The translations under genes and the position numbers were made by a program. Shown in pieces: positions 1-6,183 of a stretch of DNA of 6,533 nt. Within the stretch, counting starts at the first letter, position 1, and each line of letters opens with the position of its first letter. The stretch is taken from contig DDKQ01000003.1 in NCBI GenBank assembly GCA_002339355.1, positions 1 to 6,533 of the forward strand. The letters are read 5' to 3'. The DNA is from Candidatus Subteraquimicrobium carltonvillense (GTDB lineage Bacteria; Actinomycetota; Aquicultoria; Subteraquimicrobiales; Subteraquimicrobiaceae). The notes below the pieces were generated by a model. The model made no database searches. It was not told the DNA's origin and saw only the letters and a program-made list of their open reading frames with translations.

Positions 1-47
1 CTAACTCCGTTAGATAGGAGACCCTTATAAAAGAGAGGTTGATGGAA

Positions 48-181
48 ATGAGTTTAATTGAAAAGATTAGGGACTTGGCGGTTGACATCTATGATGAACT
101 TGGAAGCGGATATGATGAAGCGAGCTGGGGGCGAAGGGGACTCCGGAAAAACCAGAAATAAGAGAGGTCACTTTGGAATAA
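48..181 (+). pseudogene. Decayed GxxExxY-family gene remnant (N-terminal part only)
   Basis: An ATG at 48 sits 9 nt downstream of a good Shine-Dalgarno (GAGAGG, 33-38) and opens a 37-codon frame ending at TAA 159-161. The peptide begins MSLIEKIRDLAVDIYDELGS and continues GYDEASW. That matches the N-terminal pattern I know from GxxExxY proteins (helix, then ELGxGxxExxY), with Trp where the family Tyr is expected. After LRKNQ the frame is lost, but the +2 frame reads EIREVTLE (155-178) before TAA 179-181. This resembles the next conserved strand of the family, so a frameshift followed by truncation is likely. Full-length members are roughly 120-130 residues, and the remainder is absent: the convergent radical SAM gene ends at 199. 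GxxExxY proteins have no well-established function. It could instead be a real 37-residue peptide, but decay is the better reading. Confidence 0.5.
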
Positions 182-198
182 TTTTGTTAGTCTTCGAG

Positions 199-1338
199 TT
201 AGCTCAGCAGATGTATGTTGCCAATCCTCACTCTTTTAAGTCCCGCTTCCAGGGCTACTTCTCGACACTCAAGCGCTTGTTTCCTCGAGGTTGTGGGCAT
301 ATCCATCATCTGAAAGCAGGGGTAAAAAGCTAGAAGCGAGTAGGGGATGTTGGTGTCCAAATCGGCGATAAACTTGGCGATGTTAAAGACCTCTTGGGCA
401 TCGATGTAGCCGGGTACGAGCAAAGTGCTTGCGACGAGGAATGGCGACTCAGGTCTTTTGGCGATGAATTGGGCGAGCATCTCGAAGTTCTGCAGGGTTT
501 GGCGATTGGTTATCCCCGTCAGGGCGATATTCAAATTTTCATCCCAGGTTTTCAGGTCGAACTTAATGCATCCCCCCGAATTCAGGGAGAGTTCGGCCAT
601 TTTTCTTGCCAGGGATGGATTCATGGTCCCATTGGTTTCCCAGCATATCCTCAAGATTCTGTCCTCGTTTTGTTTCAGGACGATCTTTGAGGCTTTGATG
701 GCGAAGGGCAGTTGAGGTGTGGGATCCCCACCGAAGTAGCAGATGCAGGAGGTTTTGTCATCCACACAATCGGCGAGCTCTTGAGCGGTCATAATTGGGG
801 ATAGAGTTCGGGTCATCTCCCGATAGTGCCAGTTTTGGCAGAAGAGACAATCGAAGGAGCAAGCCCCGAGGAAAACGGCGAGGTTCTTATAGCCGTATTC
901 TACCCCCGGCGAGTAAGAATATTTGGGATAGCCACATTCGCTTCCTCCTGGGCAGACCCAGTCGGCAACGCAATTAGTGGGGAGGGGATCGAAATACCAA
1001 CTTACTATACCTTTCGAGGGTGTTCCTCCAAGGTGAACGAGTCTGCCCTTTCGATTGGTTTGCAATCCGCAGAAACCCTTTTGCTCCTCTCCAATCATGC
1101 ATTGATTGACGCATATGGTGCACTTTACTCCATTGGGATCCTTCGGGGGAGAGGCGGGGAGGTCGAATTTTCCCTTGCTTTTTGCGTGTGCTTTCTCGAT
1201 ATAGACCTTTGCTTCGTGGGGTTTTTCTCGGAGGCAGCTACCGCAAACTCCTAGCTCTTTGGATATAAGCTCGGAAGTCTCGCTGCAGAAGTTACATTTG
1301 ACCTCGCTCACGGTGTGCCACAGGACATATCGAACCAT
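199..1338 (-). CDS. Cysteine-rich radical SAM protein, PflA/PflX-like, function unknown
   Basis: The 379-residue protein carries the radical SAM signature C-x3-C-x2-C (C160, C164, C167, in ACSFDCLFCQNW), which binds the 4Fe-4S cluster that cleaves S-adenosylmethionine. Downstream are a GGDPTPQ stretch (203-209) in place of the usual GGE motif, ETNG (234-237) and FDLKTW (260-265), the expected order for the pyruvate formate-lyase-activase-like group. Before the core lie three further cysteine sets: C15/C18/C32/C35 (two CxxC pairs, zinc-ribbon-like), C73/C76/C80/C90 (CxxCxxxC...CG, as in PflX and AmmeMemoRadiSam-type enzymes), and C123/C129/C135 just ahead of the core. No substrate can be named. 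The ATG at 1338 is chosen over the upstream TTG at 1353 because GAAGG (1351-1347) is 8 nt from the ATG and the TTG has no ribosome site. It lies 11 nt after the stop of the membrane-protein gene, so the two are probably co-transcribed. The family assignment is secure; the function is not known. Confidence 0.9.
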   Translation of the reverse strand: MVRYVLWHTVSEVKCNFCSETSELISKELGVCGSCLREKPHEAKVYIEKAHAKSKGKFDLPASPPKDPNGVKCTICVNQCMIGEEQKGFCGLQTNRKGRLVHLGGTPSKGIVSWYFDPLPTNCVADWVCPGGSECGYPKYSYSPGVEYGYKNLAVFLGACSFDCLFCQNWHYREMTRTLSPIMTAQELADCVDDKTSCICYFGGDPTPQLPFAIKASKIVLKQNEDRILRICWETNGTMNPSLARKMAELSLNSGGCIKFDLKTWDENLNIALTGITNRQTLQNFEMLAQFIAKRPESPFLVASTLLVPGYIDAQEVFNIAKFIADLDTNIPYSLLAFYPCFQMMDMPTTSRKQALECREVALEAGLKRVRIGNIHLLS

Positions 1339-1346
1339 TTCTATCG

Positions 1347-1351
1347 CCTTC
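1347..1351 (-). promoter_or_regulatory. Ribosome binding site GAAGG that decides the radical SAM start
   Basis: GAAGG on the minus strand ends 8 nt before ATG 1338 and overlaps the stop codon region (1352-1350) of the preceding gene. This supports translational coupling and start at 1338 rather than at TTG 1353. Confidence 0.6.
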
Positions 1352-2594
1352 AAAATCCGGGACCACCAATTTGTTGCACATCAATGAGGTACCAGTTCCC
1401 TTTTGGAATTTTTGCAAAGTAGGCACTAAATACGTTGAGCCAGAGTTTTCCCTCGTAATAAACTTGATACACAAGATAAGCATAATTACCTTTCACTTTG
1501 ATGGAGTGAGCTTTTATATAAGACTCTGGAAGATAACCTTGCAAAGTCATAAGAGCGCTGATAATAGAGAGCCTCGTTTTAGAGCCAATTTTTGGAGAAA
1601 TAACTATTTTCCCATCAACGGGAGCCATCACTAACTCATTAGCTTCCATGTAAGCGCTTCCCAAATGAATGGGTGTTTTAAAGCTGGCATCTATGAGTTC
1701 GCGCGGTATTTCCGGATGCTCGGCAATAAGACGTTCAAACTCTGGAACTTCCGGCTCCTCATGTGGGTAAACGGCATCAATTATTACGACTCCGCTGGGA
1801 TCAACTACGACGAATTCAAACTCCTCATAGCCGGGCGAAGGTCTATCCAGTGGACGTGTTCTGTATTCTATTTTGTAATATTTTCCATCTTCACTAGTAA
1901 GAATCCAGAAAATGAGCTTTTCCCTCGCCAAGTTATGAGTCAATATATGGAGTTCGATACTTCTCAGAAATTCATTTCCAGGTCTCGGATAAAGACCCGG
2001 GATGAACTTCTCATCAAAGCTGGCAAAAATTTCCTTTGGAACGTCCTTAAATTCAGCTATGATCTCATCTACCCTAGTGTTTACGGAGGCCTCCGATTCA
2101 TAGAAGTTCTCACTGAAGTACATGAGTATCCACTTTCCGGGTTTTCTTTTGAGAAGGGCTACATACCTCTGTACGGGGTCATAACCTTTTTTGTATTCAT
2201 CGAGGACGGTAAAGCAATATTTTTCCTTGGCCTTCATGTCCCAAACGAAGAATTTAAGACCGGGATAGTATTTAAGGTCGGTGTGGAGGATGATATTTCT
2301 TCCCGATTTAAGACCAGCCCTTACGGCATCAAGTACTTCTTTTCTTTCAGCACTTTTGTAGGGGAAGGTTGTGAGTTTTTCCCAGTAATCCTTCTTCTTT
2401 GGAGTGGTTTTTATCTCCTCATCTTCGGCTCCCACGAGGAAGATCGTTTCACGCTTTGCCTTTTCCTTGGCTATTCTCTCTCTTTCCTCTTTTGCGCTTT
2501 TGAGGTAAAAGTAAACGGCAAAGGAAGTGGTGGCGACAAGAAGAAGGGAAAGAACAACAGCAGCTATAATTAAAAGTTGCTTTTTCTTTTTCAT
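1350..2594 (-). CDS. Membrane-anchored protein of unknown function with a large extracytoplasmic region
   Basis: I do not recognise this 414-residue protein. It starts MKKKKQ followed by one hydrophobic segment at about residues 7-31, with no clear signal-peptidase site, so it is probably a signal anchor with the rest outside the membrane. A charged stretch rich in Lys, Arg and Glu (about 33-50) follows and could form a short helical stalk. The remaining roughly 360 residues are rich in aromatic residues and alternating beta-like segments, with no cysteine cluster or catalytic motif I can name. Two segments look alike: residues about 178-198 (IIAEFKDVPKEIFASF) and 289-305 (LIAEHPEIPRELIDASF), suggesting a duplicated module. 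The start could also be TTG 2600: AAGGG (2610-2606) is 5 nt from TTG and 11 nt from ATG 2594, and the M-K-K-K-K start favours the ATG. It is the first gene of a two-gene operon with the radical SAM gene. A lipid-anchored or cell-wall role is possible but unsupported. Confidence 0.8.
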   Translation of the reverse strand: MKKKKQLLIIAAVVLSLLLVATTSFAVYFYLKSAKEERERIAKEKAKRETIFLVGAEDEEIKTTPKKKDYWEKLTTFPYKSAERKEVLDAVRAGLKSGRNIILHTDLKYYPGLKFFVWDMKAKEKYCFTVLDEYKKGYDPVQRYVALLKRKPGKWILMYFSENFYESEASVNTRVDEIIAEFKDVPKEIFASFDEKFIPGLYPRPGNEFLRSIELHILTHNLAREKLIFWILTSEDGKYYKIEYRTRPLDRPSPGYEEFEFVVVDPSGVVIIDAVYPHEEPEVPEFERLIAEHPEIPRELIDASFKTPIHLGSAYMEANELVMAPVDGKIVISPKIGSKTRLSIISALMTLQGYLPESYIKAHSIKVKGNYAYLVYQVYYEGKLWLNVFSAYFAKIPKGNWYLIDVQQIGGPGF

Positions 2595-2616
2595 CTCCAA
2601 TCAATCCCTTAGAAAC

Positions 2617-2645
2617 ATCATCAATAAAAATCCATTTTTTGTCAA
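2617..2645 (-). promoter_or_regulatory. Candidate sigma-70-type promoter for the minus-strand operon
   Basis: On the minus strand a perfect -35 box TTGACA (2645-2640) is followed after 17 nt by GATGAT (2622-2617), which matches the -10 consensus at four of six positions. Transcription would start near 2610, giving a very short leader before the membrane-protein gene. The very short leader and weak -10 lower confidence. Confidence 0.35.
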
Positions 2646-2680
2646 TGAAACGGCAATACTTACGATGTGGGCAGATTTGT

Positions 2681-2709
2681 TTTACTTTTATTTAATGAGA
2701 AAATATAAT
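2681..2709 (+). promoter_or_regulatory. Candidate sigma-70-type promoter for the helicase gene
   Basis: TTTACT (2681-2686) is followed after exactly 17 nt by a consensus TATAAT (2704-2709). A start near 2716 would give a leader of about 90 nt before ATG 2805, and the hairpin at 2742-2762 would lie inside that leader. The region is AT-rich, so chance matches are possible. Confidence 0.45.
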
Positions 2710-2741
2710 TTAATTGTGGATTGTGTATAACCCAAGGATTG

Positions 2742-2770
2742 CTCCAAGGATAAACCTTGGAGTTTATTTT
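2742..2770 (+). promoter_or_regulatory. Terminator-like hairpin with T-rich run in the helicase leader
   Basis: CTCCAAGG (2742-2749), a 5-nt loop ATAAA, and CCTTGGAG (2755-2762) form a perfect 8-bp stem, followed directly by TTTATTTT (2763-2770). This is the layout of an intrinsic terminator on the plus strand, 34 nt before the helicase ATG. A second CCAAGGAT copy at 2732-2739 matches 2744-2751, so an upstream CCAAGG could compete for the same CCTTGG arm. That would allow attenuation. No gene precedes it on this strand, so terminating read-through from upstream is a weaker explanation. A role as a protein-binding operator is also possible. Confidence 0.45.
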
Positions 2771-2804
2771 AACTGTTAGCCTAATTCATTGGGGTTTTCA
2801 TAAG

Positions 2805-5800
2805 ATGCAAAGTGATGTGAATGTCCTCAAAAATTTGAATCCCGTTCAGCGGGATGCGGTCACTCATGGTGGAGGCTCCTTACTCATTCTGGCGGGAGCC
2901 GGCAGCGGCAAGACGATGGTTTTAACCCACAGGGTTGCCTATTTGATAAAGAAGAAAGGGGTAAATCCGTATCGCATTCTAGCGATTACCTTCACCAATA
3001 AGGCTGCTCAAGAGATGAAGGACCGCATCCGCGTTCTCATTGGCAAAATCAGTGAGGATATGTGGATATGCACCTTCCATGCCGCCTGTGCCCGAATCTT
3101 AAGGAGAGAAATTCATTATCTGGGTTTCAAGAGGAATTTCATCATCTATGACGAAGGCGACCGACTCCGTCTCGTCTCCCAGTGCCTCAAGGATCTAAAT
3201 CTCGATACCAAGCGCTATCCACCATCATCCATTCAGACGGCGATTTCCCTGGCTAAGGATGAGCTCATTGACGCCGATACCTTCGCCTCTCGGGCTCAAA
3301 CTCATTATGAAAGAATCGTTGCCGAAGTGTATAAGTTGTACCAAGAGCGTTTGTATCAGAATAATGCTCTGGACTTCGATGATCTGATTATGGTCACCGT
3401 GAGCCTGTTCACCCTCTTTCCTGCAGTGCTGGAAAAGTATCAGAACAAGTTCCAATATATCTTGATCGATGAATATCAGGATACGAATCACGCCCAGTAT
3501 CGCTTGGTTAACCTCCTGGCTGCCAAGCACCGCAACCTCTGCGTCGTTGGCGACGACGATCAATGTTTACCTGAGGGTACTTTAATTTCTACCCCTGAAG
3601 GGCAAAAACCAGTACAGCAACTGAATGGTGGAAGCCCGATAATCGCCGCTTCGGGTTGGGCAGAGACGACTGTAACTGAGGTGGAGAGAACGAGGTGTCG
3701 CGAGTACAATGGACCAGTCATTAAGATTCAAACTAAAACTGGTTTAAGAATAAGAGCAACTCCCAATCATATTTTCTTTGCCAAATTAAATGCACAACCT
3801 AAGCTTTATTATGTTTACCTTATGTATCGAGGTGATTTGGGCTTTCGTATTGGAATTACTCAAGGTGTGCGCAGTCGAAGACAATCGGATCAGATTGTTT
3901 GTGGCCTCAAAATTCGAACCAACCAAGAGCAAGCGGACAAGATCTGGATATTGCGAACCTGTACAGCATATGAGGAAGCCATCTTTTATGAACAGCTTTT
4001 CGCCGCTAAATATGGAATTCCAACGATGATTTTCCATAACAGAGCGAGAAAAGTGAGAGAGATAGATACTCGAACTCGAGCCAAGAGGTTAATGGAGGAC
4101 CTCATGTTATTCGAGGAATATCCTCATTATCTTCCAAAGGCGGTGATAAGGGGAAACTCAACTCGAAAGGTAGTTAATTTAATGATGTTCGGCGACAGCC
4201 GTCCTCACATCGTTCGACCTTGGCATGAACATAGAATTAGTTTAAATACATCGGACGAGGATCTTCGATTAAAAGTTGCTGTGGAGTTTAAAACCCGCCC
4301 TGGTCGGAAAGATACTTGGAGAGTGGAAACTTCTCGCAAGGACTATGATGAAGCGGAAAGATTTGCCAGAAGATTAGCGAGTTTCGATACAATTGATATC
4401 ATCAAGCGCGCTCGCCTAACTTCTCATGGTGCGTTCCATTACCAACCCGCTAGCCATCTGCGCCCAGGAATGAGTATTCCCATTTGTAGAAATGGAGTCA
4501 TAACCGAGGACATTATCACGGATATACAAGTTGAAGAGTACCATGGTAAGGTCTATGACTTAAGCATCAAAGATTTACGCAATTACGTTGCTAATGGTGT
4601 TGTGGTGCACAATTCCATATACGGGTTCAGAGGAGCGGACTTCAGAAACATATTGAGGTTTGAGGAAGACTATCCGGATGCGAAGGTGGTCACACTGGAG
4701 CAAAATTACCGCTCTACACAGATCATTCTAGAAGCGGCAAACTACGTGATCAGAAATAACAGGGGAAGAAAACCCAAGACTCTGTGGACCACCAATGCCA
4801 AGGGAGAGGCAATTTCCAGATACCAAGCTGAAAATGAGCACGATGAGGCGGCATATGTTGCCATGGAAATCGAGCGCTTAAGGGAAATTGAGAGCAGAAG
4901 CTACCGAGATTTTGCTGTTTTCTATCGAACCAATGCTCAATCTCGAGTCTTTGAAGAGGTCTTCATGAGATGCGGTCTTCCATATAAGATAGTCGGGGGT
5001 TTGAGGTTCTATGAGCGGCAAGAGATAAAGGATGTCCTGGCATATTTGAGGGTGATCTGCGATCCTGAGGATACCATCAGTCTCAAAAGGATCATCAACG
5101 TTCCCAAGAGGGGTATTGGAAAGATGACCTTAAGCGCATTGGACCTCATTGCTCAGAGGGAGAACATGAGCTTCTTTGAGGCTCTGAGAAAAGCCCGGGA
5201 AAATCACTCAGACGGGCAAGCTCTCCTACCGGCGGCAAAGAAAGCGGTGACACGATTACTAAACATACTGGAGGAACTCATGGCTGAAAGGGATAAGGAA
5301 GGTATCGCCAAATTCACTGAGAAGGTCCTGGATAAAACTGGCTACATCGCCGCTTTGGAGGAAGAGAGAACGGTTGAAGCCCTGGGAAGGATGGACAATA
5401 TAAAAGAGCTTCTAACGGTGATGAAGGAGTTTGAGGAAAGCCACCCAAACCCAAGTCTCAATCAATTCTTGGATCAAATTTCGCTACTCACAGATATAGA
5501 TACCTATAAAGAATCCGAAGAGGCTGTGACCCTAATGACCCTTCACAATGCCAAAGGTCTGGAGTTTCCCGTAGTATTCATGGTGGGCATGGAGGATGGT
5601 GTTTTCCCTCATATCCGTTCCATGACCGCCTCTGAGGAACTCGAAGAGGAGCGCCGCCTATGCTACGTTGGGGTCACCAGAGCGAAAGAGAGACTTTATC
5701 TCACTCATGCCTGGTCCCGTAGCCTTTGGGGTGGACCGAGTTATAATATTCCATCGAGATTTTTGAAGGAAATCCCCGAGGAACTAACCTGCTTCGCGGA

Positions 5801-6002
5801 GCAGGTAGAAGCTGTGCCCACCGGCGAGCTTAAGATCCTTAAGAAAAGGCCCATCTTTTCCGTTGGTGATGAGGTAATACACAAGAAGTTTGGGAGGGGC
5901 AAGGTTGTCGCCATCAAAGGAGCCGATCAGATAACCGTCTTTTTCCCAACCGAGGGTGAGAAAACCCTGCTCATTGATTACGCTCCTCTGGAGAAAATCT
6001 AA
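2805..6002 (+). CDS. pcrA: UvrD/PcrA-type ATP-dependent DNA helicase, intein-containing precursor
   Basis: This superfamily 1A 3'-5' DNA helicase acts in repair, replication restart and, in PcrA, at stalled RNA polymerase. The precursor has 1065 residues; removing the 350-residue intein leaves 715, a normal family length. Motifs in order: Q motif LNPVQRDAV (11-19), Walker A GAGSGKT (31-37), Ia ITFTNKAA (61-68), II DEYQD (222-226), III GDDDQ (249-253) joined after splicing to SIYGFRGAD (from 604), IV QNYRS with R636, V TLHNAKGLEF (about 912-921), VI GVTRAKER with R959. In spliced numbering the key Arg residues fall at 286 and 609, close to R287 and R610 of Geobacillus PcrA, and Gln253 matches its Q254. 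The last ~48 residues (FSVGDEVIHKKFGRG onward) resemble the PcrA C-terminal Tudor-like domain. ATG 2805 is chosen because it gives the family N-terminus; its ribosome site is weak (GGGG 2791-2794). A TTG at 2757 with AAGGA 6 nt upstream would add 16 atypical residues and lies inside the leader hairpin. The symbol pcrA rather than uvrD is inferred from the C-terminal domain. Confidence 0.93.
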   Translation: MQSDVNVLKNLNPVQRDAVTHGGGSLLILAGAGSGKTMVLTHRVAYLIKKKGVNPYRILAITFTNKAAQEMKDRIRVLIGKISEDMWICTFHAACARILRREIHYLGFKRNFIIYDEGDRLRLVSQCLKDLNLDTKRYPPSSIQTAISLAKDELIDADTFASRAQTHYERIVAEVYKLYQERLYQNNALDFDDLIMVTVSLFTLFPAVLEKYQNKFQYILIDEYQDTNHAQYRLVNLLAAKHRNLCVVGDDDQCLPEGTLISTPEGQKPVQQLNGGSPIIAASGWAETTVTEVERTRCREYNGPVIKIQTKTGLRIRATPNHIFFAKLNAQPKLYYVYLMYRGDLGFRIGITQGVRSRRQSDQIVCGLKIRTNQEQADKIWILRTCTAYEEAIFYEQLFAAKYGIPTMIFHNRARKVREIDTRTRAKRLMEDLMLFEEYPHYLPKAVIRGNSTRKVVNLMMFGDSRPHIVRPWHEHRISLNTSDEDLRLKVAVEFKTRPGRKDTWRVETSRKDYDEAERFARRLASFDTIDIIKRARLTSHGAFHYQPASHLRPGMSIPICRNGVITEDIITDIQVEEYHGKVYDLSIKDLRNYVANGVVVHNSIYGFRGADFRNILRFEEDYPDAKVVTLEQNYRSTQIILEAANYVIRNNRGRKPKTLWTTNAKGEAISRYQAENEHDEAAYVAMEIERLREIESRSYRDFAVFYRTNAQSRVFEEVFMRCGLPYKIVGGLRFYERQEIKDVLAYLRVICDPEDTISLKRIINVPKRGIGKMTLSALDLIAQRENMSFFEALRKARENHSDGQALLPAAKKAVTRLLNILEELMAERDKEGIAKFTEKVLDKTGYIAALEEERTVEALGRMDNIKELLTVMKEFEESHPNPSLNQFLDQISLLTDIDTYKESEEAVTLMTLHNAKGLEFPVVFMVGMEDGVFPHIRSMTASEELEEERRLCYVGVTRAKERLYLTHAWSRSLWGGPSYNIPSRFLKEIPEELTCFAEQVEAVPTGELKILKKRPIFSVGDEVIHKKFGRGKVVAIKGADQITVFFPTEGEKTLLIDYAPLEKI
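3564..4613 (+). mobile_element. 350-residue intein inserted in helicase motif III
   Basis: This in-frame protein intron splits GDDDQ from SIYGFRGAD and should excise itself from the helicase precursor. Numbering from its own Cys1: block A is CLPEGTLIS at 1-9; block B is GLRIRATPNHIFF with T66 and H69 (TxxH); block F is VYDLSI followed by NYVANG; block G is VVVHN, ending in penultimate His349 and Asn350. The +1 residue is Ser604 of the precursor. These are the residues needed for the standard class 1 splicing steps, so splicing is probably active. A Hint domain uses about 125-150 residues, leaving roughly 200 in the middle for a homing endonuclease and DNA binding. That middle part shows no LAGLIDADG or HNH motif but does show a GIY-YIG-like segment. 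Half of its leucines are TTA codons (12 of 24), against about 6 of 75 in the exteins, which fits an origin outside this genome. Confidence 0.95.
3807..4025 (+). other. GIY-YIG-like nuclease segment inside the intein
   Basis: Intein residues 82-154. YYVYLMYRGDLGFRIGIT (82-99) aligns with the two strands of a GIY-YIG nuclease: Y-V-Y for G-I-Y, a 9-residue gap, then R-I-G-x-T for Y-I-G. Replacement of the second Tyr by Lys or Arg before I-G-x-T is familiar from the T5orf172/MUG113 branch of this superfamily. An Arg-rich helix follows (R103, R105, R106), where the family has a catalytic Arg. A helix with E137, E138 and E143 before KYGIPT is a candidate site for the metal-binding Glu. The match is by eye and the motif is degenerate, so it could be an inactive relic or a different fold. 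Confidence 0.55.
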
Positions 6003-6057
6003 AATCCATGCACGATTCATGTCTTCATAGAAGTTCTTCCAACAAGCATGTTTCAAA

Positions 6058-6172
6058 TTCAAAATTTAAAATGAAAAGTGTAAAATGACAATCCAAAATT
6101 TAAAATGGTTTAATTTAAAAAGCATTTTTGCATTTTGATATGTCATTTTTATTTTTGATTTTTGCATTTTAC
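6058..6172. repeat. AT-rich imperfect inverted repeat with 34-bp periodicity
   Basis: CAAAATTTAAAATG occurs perfectly at 6060-6073 and 6094-6107, and TTTTTGCATTTT at 6125-6136 and 6159-6170. Both pairs are offset by exactly 34 bp. The two halves are also imperfect reverse complements: AAAATGACAATCCAAAAT (6082-6099) against ATTTTGATATGTCATTTT (6132-6149). The region lies between the helicase stop and the pyrophosphatase gene and has no coding potential I trust. It resembles the AT-rich dispersed intergenic repeats seen in some bacterial genomes; it could also be a miniature element or a bidirectional terminator. Copies elsewhere in the genome cannot be judged here. Confidence 0.55.
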
Positions 6173-6183
6173 ATTATGATAGC

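Noticed and set aside
1..31. Promoter for the GxxExxY remnant (TATAAA 26-31) and small inverted repeat CTAAC/GTTAG at 1-13
   Set aside because: No -35 box at suitable spacing within the window, and a 5-bp stem is too short to support a feature so near the edge.
826..1254. 142-codon plus-strand open frame
   Set aside because: Antisense shadow of the radical SAM gene, whose cysteine motifs are clear on the other strand.
1665..2573. 302-codon plus-strand open frame
   Set aside because: It lies fully opposite the membrane-protein gene, is rich in Phe and aromatic runs from antisense reading, has no recognisable motif, and the minus-strand gene has a proper signal anchor and operon spacing.
2757..2804. 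TTG start for the helicase at 2757, with AAGGA 6 nt upstream
   Set aside because: It adds 16 residues not typical of the family and lies inside the hairpin and T-rich run; ATG 2805 gives the expected PcrA N-terminus.
2601..2804. LexA/SOS box upstream of the repair helicase
   Set aside because: No GAAC-N4-GTTC-like or CTG-N10-CAG palindrome in the intergenic region.
3564..4613. LAGLIDADG or HNH homing endonuclease in the intein
   Set aside because: No LAGLIDADG-like dodecapeptide pair and no HNH spacing of His-Asn-His was visible; the His-rich part near residues 215-225 lacks the surrounding pattern.
6003..6060. Intrinsic terminator for the helicase gene
   Set aside because: Only 4-bp stems were seen, with no U-run following; the AT-rich inverted repeat further on lacks a GC-rich stem.
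5784..6062. 92-codon minus-strand open frame at the 3' end of the helicase
   Set aside because: Mostly antisense to the helicase Tudor-like domain, with no family resemblance.
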